Of a stretch of DNA of 64,000 bases, positions 55,791 to 64,000 are shown one piece after another. The translations under genes were made by a program, and so were the position numbers. Numbering within the stretch: the stretch's first letter is position 1; each line of letters starts with the position of its first letter. The notes below the pieces were generated by a model. It was not told the DNA's origin. It saw nothing but the letters and a program-made list of their open reading frames with translations, and searched no databases. The DNA is from Linum tenue (taxonomy: Eukaryota > Streptophyta > Magnoliopsida > Malpighiales > Linaceae): assembly GCA_946122785.1 (NCBI GenBank), contig CAMGYJ010000010.1, forward strand, positions 32,033,608 to 32,097,607. The letters are read 5' to 3'.

Positions 55791-56713
55791 TTATATGTTC
55801 TAAGGACGAACGGTTTGTTTACCAATTGTTAGTAACATTTTTGGAATGGAATGAGGCCACTCACCATTCATTCAGTTAGGGCTGAAAATTGGCATGCCCC
55901 GCTGCCCTTGACCAACCTCTGATCTTGTCTGGTCTGCTTCTGAACAGTCAACTTAATAAACGGATCCGTCCCACCCCTGTTTCTTTCTTGACCCTGTCTG
56001 AGCCTCTAGGGTCGGAGCGTGTCAGGACGAGTCAGGCGAGTGGTTTGACTCAAATCAACATATTGATTTTTGAAAATTACATTTTGGTTTCCAAATTTAT
56101 ATTTCCTTACGGTTTTGTATCTAAATTTGTATTTTCTTACAAATAGGTTAAAAAAATAGTGATAAAATTATGGTTTAGTACCTTTATATGGCTCAATCCC
56201 CTCTATTTGAGTATATATACGTACTCGAAATAAGGTATGAGTATGAGTATGATAGCCAGATTGAGTCGAATACATGATTGTCACGTTGGTGGCATGTTCG
56301 GCCGGTTGAACCAGACCGGTTACAATAATGAAACCAGCATAAGTAAAATGATATTGTTTTAGTGAATATAATTAATAAAAAATTTATTTTTTATTTTATG
56401 AATATAAAAGTTGAATGTTGATATTATTTGCTGAATTGTTGTATAACTGTTTAGATTTGACTTTAAATATTTTATTTAAATATGTGTATTTGTTGCTTAT
56501 AAAAAAATGTGTATTTGTTGTTTTATTTAAGTATGAATATGATTATATGAATTGTAAGTATTTTTTTATGTTTTATATATTTATTAACTTCATTTGATGT
56601 TATAACTTTTCACATTTAATTTATGTACATCTTATTAAATTTCGTAAAAGTCAATTGTACTACTATTTCACTTGTACAAAAGCTAATCAGGAAAGACAAA
56701 AGTTGACTTGCTT
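55791..56713. other. AT-rich stretch without a gene
   Basis: No recognisable coding sequence or repeat. The frame at 55889-56146 is probably chance. TTATTTAAAT-type repeats and GTGTATTTGTTG (twice near 56484-56521) are the only local structure. Confidence 0.5.
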
Positions 56714-57170
56714 CGGCTAAATTACACGTTTGGTCACTCAAATTATACAAATATTTCATGTTTGCCACCCGAATTACTTTTCTTTCTTATTCACCACTAA
56801 CTTTACGAATCGTTTCACCGTTAGTCACCCGCCGTTAGACTCCGTTAAGTTTGTCCTACATGGCAGTCAACTATAAAGTTTGACCGTTAACTAAATGACG
56901 TGGAAATTTAAATAAATTAAAAAATAATTTTATTTTTCCACCTCATCATTCCACTTACTTTGTCTATATGCTTTATTATATTTATGATTTAATTAAAATT
57001 AATTATTAGGGAGAGAATTTCTCCTCCTTCCACGTCATCTGCTTTCCGAGGCGGTGATTGAATGGAGAAGGGAATGAAAGGCAGGGGAGGCGGTGAGGTG
57101 AGGTCCCTGTAAATTTATTGTAAAATAAGAAGAGGGTGGTATCATTGGAAGAATCGAGAAGGAAGAAAGA

Positions 57171-57323
57171 ATGACGAGACCGCTGCTGCTGCCGCTGCCG
57201 GCGATGCAATTCGTCGGGCTCGCCGGCGGGTGGTGGAACGAGATCAACGAGTCGGCTCATTGGCAGGACGGGATTTTCTACACTCTCTCCGGCGCTTTTG
57301 CATTCGTCTCGCTGATTGCCTTG
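57171..57323 (+). pseudogene. Captured TOM1/TOM3-like first exon (partial)
   Basis: The frame starts MTRPLLLPLPAM and contains GGWWNEINESAHWQDGIFY, then LSGAFAFVSLIALV. This closely fits the start and first membrane span of the plant TOM1/TOM3/THH1 seven-span membrane proteins (W-x-E-I-N-E-S-x-x-W-Q-D-G-I-F). The exon ends at CCTTG|GTGAGT, a consensus donor, and the following ~180 bp look like captured intron. The remaining six spans are absent, so it cannot work as TOM1. The frame runs on to 57617 if unspliced. Confidence 0.8.
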
Positions 57324-57513
57324 GTGAGTTCCCATGGCTTTATCGATTCATCAGATTCCTGTGCGAATCGGCCTTGGTTCTCGATCGCTCGGAACTTGAA
57401 ACCCTCGCCTTGTCCCGTTGGGGGAGACGAATCTGGCGCTGGTTGTAATGATTCCCGCGCCAAATTCCTAATCTGGTTTCGTATCGAGTTGGATAAGTTC
57501 CGAGTTCATTTTT

Positions 57514-57891
57514 TTGCCGATTATGTTTTTCCGAAGAGAAATCGACGATACGACTACAGACTTCTCTTTGCTGAACCCTATCACCCTCGAAACAATCCGA
57601 CTTCCGAGGCTGATTAATTCGACCGGTAGGTTCGAGAGAGGCGAACTTACGTTGCCACCAACCGATCCCAACTGCAGAGTCGTAATCGCAGACAATGAAA
57701 CCCCACAACACGCGCATTGCAAACCAGGCGGCGGAGCAGATGATACATGGACCGTGCAAACTTTCTCCGAAGAGTTTGGTGCGTTCTGCTGTCTTGTGCT
57801 TTGCAGAGGAAGCTTATACTCCGTCACAGGAAACAGCCAATTGGTCGAGATTACAGGGACCTCACCTTATTTTACAGTCAATTTACAGTGA
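57514..57891 (+). pseudogene. Captured F-box/DUF295 fragment
   Basis: 125 codons, open throughout, with the DUF295 signature SLLNPITLETIRLPRL, PPTDPNCRVVIADN and a later FCCLVLCRGSLYSVTGN block. The F-box and C-terminal part are missing, and the last residues are encoded by the right TIR. It differs clearly from the DUF295 gene at 51853-53635, so another family member was the donor. Confidence 0.8.
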
Positions 57892-58280
57892 CCTCACCTC
57901 ACCGCCTCCCCTGCCTTCCATTCCCTTCTCCATTCAATCACCGCCTCGGAAAGCAGATGACGTGGAAGGAGGAGAAATTCTCTCCCTAATAATTAATTTT
58001 AATTAAATCATAAATATAATAAAGCATATAGACAAAGTAAGTTGAATGATGAGGTGGAAAAATAAAATTATTTTTTAATTTATTTTAATTTCCACGTCAT
58101 TTAGTTAACGGTCAAACTTTATAGTTGACTGCCACGTAGGACAAACTTAACGGAGTCTAACGGCGGGTGACTAACGGTGAAACGATTCGTAAAGTTAGAT
58201 GTGAATAAGAAAGAAAAGTAATTCGGGTGGCAAACATGAAAGATTTGTATAATTGGAGTGACCAAACGTGTAATTTAGCC

Positions 58281-58570
58281 GACTTGCTTATTGTCAATTG
58301 TCATCCTCGTCGAAGAGAGGAAGTAGTAGACCCAAGTACGAGGAAGCATTAGATCTTGTGGATCCACTATAGCCGGGTCAGTCAACATCAACTGGTTATA
58401 GTCTTATAGATCAGATCTAATATACTAATATACTACTACTATAAGACTAGGGGAAAAAATAGTCTAATACAAAAAGCTTTTAAGTTTATTGTTGCTTTTT
58501 AAAAAGCCCTGTAATTGCCGCTTATCAATTCACTCACTACCCATTTCTCCACCCCAAACGAATAGCTCAA
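58281..58570. other. Upstream region of the DUF247 gene
   Basis: AT-rich, with TCTAATATACTAATATAC at 58424. A TTTTTAAAAAG run at 58496-58506, about 70 bp before the ATG, could serve as a weak core promoter. Nothing firm. Confidence 0.35.
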
Positions 58571-60403
58571 ATGAATAAGGACTCCGAACCCGACGCACCT
58601 CTTCCGGCCGGCGCTCCGGCGACGACAACGACCGGGGAATCCACCACCACACAACAACACAATTGGCTGATCCAAATCAAAGACCACATCCCTCGAGACC
58701 TCGACCACATCGTCCCAATCTCATCCTGCATCTTCCCAGTACCCGACCCGTTTTCCTCTGCCTCCAAGCCCGAATCATTCGCCCCACAGCTCATCGCAAT
58801 CGGACCCTTCCATCACTTCCTCAACGCGCTCATGCTGATGGAGACTTTCAAGCTCGGCGCGGCGAAGCGGGCTCGAATCAAGCTCCACCTCCCCGAGTTC
58901 GCAGCCATAGTGGACGGACTTGAAGCTCTGGCGCCCGAAATTCGAGCCTGTTACGCCAAGCACCTGGCCATCGCCGACCACATCCTCGCTTGGATCATGT
59001 GCATCGACGGGCTCTTCTTGATCGAACTCCTCACCAACGACGGGAACATCTTAAAATTCGGCAATTCTTCCTCCACCGACCGCCACCGCCGCGTGCCGCT
59101 GGACTCGTCGGAGATGGGCAAGATCGAGCTCTCTGTTTTGGGTGATGTGATGAAGCTGGAGAATCAGATCCCCATTTTCGTTCTGGAAGAGATTTGGTGC
59201 TTGAACCATCAGGTGCTGATTTCGTTTGACGCCGTTAAAGCCGCGCCTGTGGTGAATCGAATCCCAATTCATGTTCTGCGAGAGATCTGGAGCTTGGAAG
59301 AAACAGAGGAGGAGGAGGTTTCGTCAGAGGTCGCGGCCATCTATTCAAAATTGAAACGGAGAGGGAACTTCGTTTCGTTCCCTTACCGCCAATTGGTTCA
59401 ATTCTGCGTCAAGGTGTCGCCATTTCAAGCTCGCGATGCTTACCCTGATCGGAGGAGTGAAGGAATCGAGCCGCGCCACCTGTTGGATCTGCTCTACCAC
59501 CTAATCCTGCTGCAGGGGATCCCTAGGCCTGGTTCGAAGAAAGCCACACGCCCCAGCTACGATGCTGCTGAATCTCACTCCCCTGCCATGTCGTCAGCGA
59601 TCTCTGGGCTGTGGGAAGTTGTGGGGAAGGGGAATCAACAGCTCGTCAAAGTCGTAACCGCTCCAATTGCCTTCGCCCTGCAACTGGTGGAGATCTTCGG
59701 AATCTCCGACCACTTGAAGAAGCTTCTGGAAGAGGAGAAATCGCTCATTCCTTCTGCGACAGAGTTGGAAAGCGCCGGAGTGCTGTTCAAGGCGGTGGCC
59801 ACCGTCAGGCACGTCGGGTTCTTCCCGGAGGAGAAAACCCTGAACCTGACGGAGTTCAATTGGAGAGATGATCGGAACACGGAGATCGTTCTGAGGAATT
59901 TGATCGCCTACGAGTCCGTAGCCAGGTCGGAATCTCCCATCCTTGCCGGGTACTGTGAGCTGATTCACTCGCTTGTACGGACGGAGGAGGACCTGGTGGT
60001 TCTGATTGTCGCTGGGGTGATTCAGGGGATTGAGAAGAAGCAGACGGGGACGACCTTCATGAAGGTGTTCGAGGAGCTTGGGAAATCCGGGGAGGCGAAG
60101 GACAAGAGGGTGTCAGAGACCGTCGCCGGGGTTAACGCTTACTACAATGGGGTTTTGAGGGTTAAGATGAAGGCAACAGGGAAGAAATGCTTGCAGTGCG
60201 GATGGACGATTGTAATGGTTCTCGCCGTTGTTTTGTTGCTTGGTTTGTTCAGCGTTCAGACGTTCTGCCAGGTTGGTGACTGCCAGAATCTTTTCAAGAT
60301 CGGTTCTTCCTCCGACCAACAGGCAGGCTCTTTATTGTTGTCGTCGACTTCGTCTATCGGCGTCGGCAGAGGTGAAAATCTCCTCCTCTCTTACTCTATC
60401 TGA
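58571..60403 (+). CDS. DUF247 family membrane protein
   Basis: A single exon of 610 codons, ATG at 58571. A low-complexity N-terminus (PAGAPATTTTGESTT) leads into the DUF247 domain from about residue 30 (NWLIQIKDHIPRDLDHIVP, SSCIFPVP), with FAPQLIAIGPFHH, RACYAKHLAIADHILAWIMC, MKLENQIPIFVLEEIW, LLDLLYHLI and the C-terminal LRNLIAYESVARSESPILAG and RVSETVAGVNAYYNGV blocks. A hydrophobic span at about 546-564 (IVMVLAVVLLLGLFSVQTF) near the C-terminus is typical of the family. The 46-residue tail is longer than usual. Biochemical function is unknown; some grass members are linked to self-incompatibility. A broken close paralogue is at 12670-13150 plus 46499-47800. Confidence 0.93.
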   Translation: MNKDSEPDAPLPAGAPATTTTGESTTTQQHNWLIQIKDHIPRDLDHIVPISSCIFPVPDPFSSASKPESFAPQLIAIGPFHHFLNALMLMETFKLGAAKRARIKLHLPEFAAIVDGLEALAPEIRACYAKHLAIADHILAWIMCIDGLFLIELLTNDGNILKFGNSSSTDRHRRVPLDSSEMGKIELSVLGDVMKLENQIPIFVLEEIWCLNHQVLISFDAVKAAPVVNRIPIHVLREIWSLEETEEEEVSSEVAAIYSKLKRRGNFVSFPYRQLVQFCVKVSPFQARDAYPDRRSEGIEPRHLLDLLYHLILLQGIPRPGSKKATRPSYDAAESHSPAMSSAISGLWEVVGKGNQQLVKVVTAPIAFALQLVEIFGISDHLKKLLEEEKSLIPSATELESAGVLFKAVATVRHVGFFPEEKTLNLTEFNWRDDRNTEIVLRNLIAYESVARSESPILAGYCELIHSLVRTEEDLVVLIVAGVIQGIEKKQTGTTFMKVFEELGKSGEAKDKRVSETVAGVNAYYNGVLRVKMKATGKKCLQCGWTIVMVLAVVLLLGLFSVQTFCQVGDCQNLFKIGSSSDQQAGSLLLSSTSSIGVGRGENLLLSYSI

Positions 60404-61681
60404 GAAAAGAAAAAAAAAAAAAAAAAAGTTTGGAAGATTGGGCTTCAAAATAGCCCTGTGAAACCATCAACCATGGGCCATCAGTAGTATAGGCCCCACT
60501 GATGATGGATAAAGGCCTATGTGAGGCGTTGATGTAATGAATCGCTATTTGCCGCCCGTCGTTTTACTATTTGCCGCCCATAGTTAGGACAGAAAAGACG
60601 AATGTGCCCCTTCCCCCCTAACCCTATCTATCCATCTTCTCCCCTCCCACCCACCCCCACCCCACCCCATCTGCTCTCTGTCGCCAAACAGAACCCCCCC
60701 ACCCCACCCCTCTGTCGCCGACGACCCCCCCACCCCACCCCCTCTGGTTTCGCCGACGACCCCCACCCCACCGCCGCCGAGCCGCTGCCGCCATCCCCTT
60801 CCTCTGCTCGCCGCCGAGCCGCTGCCGCCTTCCCCTTCCTCTGCTCGCCGACGAGCCGCCGCCGCCTTCCCCCTCTGTTGCTCCTCTGCTCGCCGCCACC
60901 GCCCAGGAGAAGCAGTCGCCGCCCGACGAGGTATTTTTTTTTTTTAAAACAGTATCGCCGCCGTCCGCCTGGCCGGCGCGGACCCCGTCCGCCTGGCCGG
61001 AGCGGACCCCGTCCGCCTGGCCGGAGCGGACCCCGTCCGCCCGGTCTGGTCGGACCCCGTCCGCCCGGTCTGGTCGGACCGATCTGATTGGGTTTTGGGG
61101 TTCGATTTAAATTAATATTTATTGTATTGATTTTAAATACAATTGTTAGTATCTTAATTATTTTAGTATTGATAGTTGAATAATTAGTATATAATTGATA
61201 ATTATATAATGTGTTAGTTTATTAATTGGGTAAGTTGAAATAATTATTTAAATAACTATATATTGTAAAGTAACTATCTAGTTAAATTAATTAGATAATC
61301 AAGTTGTATATATCATAATTAATAATTGATAAATTATGAATATGAACAAATTGCTAATCAAATAATTTATTATAAGAGATTAATAGATAATTATGGACTA
61401 TGCTAATAGATCATTTATTATAATAAATATGTAAAGAATTATTGGATCATTGTTAATTTTAAATAATTATCTATGATGTTTTAGTTAAGTAATTGAGTAA
61501 GTTGAAATAAATATTTAAATAACTACCTATCGTATTAAGTAAAATAACTATCTAGTTAAATTAAGTAAAATCAAACGAAATAAATTGCATGTATCATAAT
61601 TACTCTATAAAACAACAAGTAATTGCTCAACAAATAATTTCCAATAAGATATTAATAGAAAATTATTGTCTATATTTAGAG
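60404..61681. other. Intergenic or 5' region before the plant-mobile-domain gene
   Basis: It begins with a poly(A) run (60411-60427), then a repeated word TATTTGCCGCCC (60545-60582) that looks like a MULE terminus, a C-rich stretch 60600-60950 and a minisatellite, then very AT-rich DNA from 61100. Frames through the C-rich part give only Pro/Arg-rich low-complexity peptides. The AT-rich part may be promoter or 5' UTR intron. Confidence 0.4.
60958..61083. repeat. GC-rich minisatellite, 24-bp unit
   Basis: About five units of GACCCCGTCCGCCTGGCCGG plus AGCG. The first three are of one type; the last two carry CCCGGTCTGGTCG instead. In one frame it would encode repeats of RPPGRSGP, but there is no sign that it is translated. 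Confidence 0.85.
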
Positions 61682-63819
61682 ATGGCGTCATCTGGTAATT
61701 CTGGAGGATCACGTAGTTCTGGAGGACCAGGAAAGAGATTGAAAAGATTCATTGGGCGTAACATTAGCGCTAGTGTGAGAAATAAGGACGGAAATGATAG
61801 AGCTCAGCCACAGCCTCAGTCCCAGCCACGGCCTCAGCCACAGCCACAGGTGACACCGATGAGATATAGGGCAGACGGTTTCCCTGAGTTTGATTTTCGG
61901 ATGCCTAGTATGGGTGGTAGTGGAGCTGGTCCCAGTATTGATCATCATACTTCACCGTTTGAGCCTTCAGACGAGATTGACGACGAGTCGGAGGAGTATG
62001 AGTCGGATGCTGTTGATACACGTATTCCACGAGTCAGTCCGATCAGAGACAGAGGTGCCCCCAGCGTTGCGTCACCTGTCGTTACTGGGGTTCATGCTGT
62101 TACTGGGATCTATAGAGACCATGCGGGGCGTTTCTATAGAGCTCCACAGCCTGGTGAGGGCCAGAGTTCTACTGCTGATGTAGGAGAGGCCTGGGAGCCT
62201 AGAGGACCGTGTCCTGGAGGGCCGAGCGACCCGAGTTTGCTCTGTAGCTTTCTTGGGCATGTTGCCCACCGTCTGTACACGGGAGAGGCTGATAGAGGGG
62301 TGATCACTTGCTACGACAGGAGTGCGACCCTTTGTCACGTTCTCGGCGGTTATCAGATAGCAGATGATAACGCTAGGACTACCGTAGAGACATCGGGCCT
62401 TGCTCACCTCGTTGATATCACCTTCCAGAGCGAGTTGGACCCTGCTCTCATCTCGGCATTTGTGGAGAGGTGGCAGCCGGATACTAACACCTTCCACATG
62501 CCGTTTGGAGAGATGACGATCCTCCTTCACGACGTGGCACACATTCTTGGGATTGCGGTTGACGGAGAGGCGATGGTAGTGGATCCAAGGCAGTTGGAGA
62601 AGTTTGCACTGGAGGCTGACATCCGAGCACTACTGGGATTAGATCGTGACGAGGATGAGTACGGGGCGCAGGTTGGCGAGGTTGCTAGTCTGTCTAGGTG
62701 GTACAGAGGATTTGGTTTGTCGGGTGTGGGAGCTTTGACTCATTTGCAGCAGTCTGGTCCGCCAGCTAGAGAGGCTCAGTGCTACCTTCTTTTGCTGCTT
62801 GGGTCCACACTGTTCGTAGATAAGAGTAAGGATCGCGTTTCTGCTGTTGTGAACTTGTTTGTGAAGAGGCCGGATATGGTAGGAGAGTATGCGTGGGGGG
62901 CTGGAGCACTTGCTTATCTGTACAGGCAGCTTGGTATTGCCTCCCGGGCGGAGGCTAAGGGAGTGTCGGGTTGTCTGACTTTACTACAGTGTTGGATTTA
63001 CGACCACTTTCCTACTTTGAGGCCTACTCGGTTGGAGCCACGAGAGCTGGAGCAGGGGCAGGCAGGAGCATTCAGGTGGCGCGGTACAGCACCCCGGTCG
63101 AGTAAGAGGAGGGATGCACAGATGCTGGCTTATTGTCGGCAGGCGATTGATAGATTGACCCCTCAGTCAGTTACTTGGACTCCGTATGGTCGTAGTCCTC
63201 ATCTGACGGTGAGACGTACCTTGTATCAGGGCCTGCTCAGATTTGCAGAGATAGCAGAATATTATGATCCCACTAGGTGCCTCCGACAGTTAGGGTACGT
63301 GCAGGGAGTACCGTATCCACCGGAGCGTCCGCTTGTTGTGCGTCGACCTGCTTCCACGCTTGGATACTCTCTTAGCTACCATTCTGTCTATGATTCGTAT
63401 TGGAACAACTTGGGGGCGCATAGTGTGCATCTGGACGTTTTTTCTACTCAGATACGACGTAGGCCATGGGAGTTTGCTGAGAATTACATGACGTGGTACA
63501 TTAGGCACTCGCACCCACATATACTGAGTGACAGCCGACCTGTTGATGACATCTCGGATGCTGATACGGTTAGTACAATTATATTTTAAATTATTTGTAT
63601 TAAATTATTTGTAACTAATATGTATTTAAATTGTATGGTTTTTTATTACAGTTGTCACGCGAGATGTGGGTTGAGATATCTCCCGTGATGGATGCTGCAC
63701 AGGGTAGTAGGGAGGAGTGGATGGCTAGCGCCAACGAGTACTACGACTTATGTCATGGAGTTGGGAACATGTGGCCCGAGTTTAGGAGGAAGTCAGATTT
63801 TCTACCACCTCCACAGTAG
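61682..63819 (+). CDS. Plant mobile domain (MAIN-like) protein
   Basis: Two exons, 61682-63568 and 63652-63819, joined in frame (ACG|GTTAGT, TTACAG|TTG), give 684 residues. The start at 61682 (MASSGNSGGSRSSGG) is preferred over an in-frame ATG at 61589 whose extra residues look like AT-rich UTR. The N-terminal ~180 residues are Ser/Gly-, Gln/Pro- (QPQPQSQPRPQPQPQ) and acidic-rich. The plant mobile domain (~180-605) follows: PGGPSDPSLLCSFLGHVA, FHMPFGEMTILLHDVAHILG, YLLLLLGSTLFVDKS, AWGAGALAYLYRQLG and LLQCWIYDHFP. MAIN/MAIL members help silence transposons and maintain meristems, but most copies of this domain sit inside MULEs or retrotransposons, and this one may too. Confidence 0.85.
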
Positions 63820-64000
63820 TTGTATGATTATTATTTCATATGTATGAGTGTTATTTGTTGTTTTTAGACGAGTTGACTTATGTGTTCTACTACGACTTAT
63901 GTTATGTGGTGTTCAGTTGCTTATTTGTTGTTTTGGGACTATGACTTATGTTATTTGTGTAATCTGATTATGACTTATGTGGTTTATGTTGTACTTTGGA
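63820..64000. other. 3' flank of the plant-mobile-domain gene
   Basis: T-rich, with three copies of (T)ACGACTTATGTTAT-like words (63889, 63945, 63970). Probably 3' UTR; it runs off the window. Confidence 0.4.

Larger units (their letters stand above)
56714..58280 (+). mobile_element. Pack-MULE with ~415-bp TIRs and two captured gene fragments
   Basis: Left TIR 56714-57128 and right TIR 57866-58280 are inverted copies with a few substitutions, starting GGCTAAATTACACGTTTGGT. A perfect 9-bp target duplication GACTTGCTT (56705-56713, 58281-58289) proves a Mutator-type insertion. No transposase is present. The 740-bp interior carries a TOM1-like first exon with its splice donor and, downstream in the same orientation, a DUF295 fragment that stays open for 125 codons into the right TIR. 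This is the classic Pack-MULE pattern of fusing pieces of unrelated genes. Confidence 0.93.

Noticed and set aside
58424..58460. TCTAATATACTAATATAC, resembling a Helitron 5' start
   Set aside because: The preceding base is A as required, but no 3' hairpin plus CTRR was found to the right and the sequence is simple AT-rich DNA.
60602..61087. 161-codon Pro/Arg-rich frame
   Set aside because: Low-complexity translation of C-rich DNA and a minisatellite. An equally open frame exists on the other strand, with no start context or domain.

Overview
The window is nuclear DNA from a flowering plant, most likely a eudicot. Evidence: Athila and Tekay LTR retrotransposons primed by plant tRNA-Asp and initiator-Met tRNA, plant CACTA, Pack-MULE, hAT-like and Helitron remnants, and plant-specific gene families (DUF247, F-box/DUF295, plant mobile domain). 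I cannot name the species. Only three genes look intact, all on the + strand at the right end: an F-box/DUF295 gene (51853-53635), a DUF247 membrane protein gene (58571-60403) and a plant-mobile-domain gene (61682-63819). About two thirds of the window is identifiable transposon.

Left flank (1-12669): AT-rich DNA with short tandem duplications, then a ~0.84 kb duplicated segment whose second copy is split by a non-autonomous LTR element (4199-7123, TSD TAACA). Then come a MULE (8251-9743), two foldback MITEs, a Pack-MULE carrying a beta-1,3-glucanase fragment (10746-12043) and a textbook Helitron 3' end (12486-12526).

Core (12670-47800): a DUF247 pseudogene on the minus strand is cut in one exon by a 33.3 kb stack. 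The outer element is an Athila-type Ty3 retrotransposon (Athila-1, 13151-46498, TSD GAACT). Inside it lie Athila-2 (14838-21140, internally deleted, one LTR truncated), a CACTA transposon (21956-26909, TSD ATC) and a very young Tekay chromovirus (27684-37356, TSD GTCTC) that splits the Athila-1 ATHILA-domain ORF. Removing each insertion with one TSD copy restores reading frame in both split genes.

Right flank (47801-64000): nested MITEs, an F-box pseudogene beside the intact F-box/DUF295 gene, a hAT-like MITE, a LINE relic, a Pack-MULE with a perfect 9-bp TSD that joins a TOM1-like first exon to a DUF295 fragment, then the DUF247 and plant-mobile-domain genes.

The most unusual signal is the 12-bp palindrome GCACGGCCGTGC, which occurs about 15 times. 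It lies in composite half-full-half arrays in the U3 of both Athila families and again inside Athila-1, just upstream of a TATA box and a splice acceptor that precede the ATHILA-domain ORF. This suggests a second, internal promoter built from the same module as the LTR promoter.
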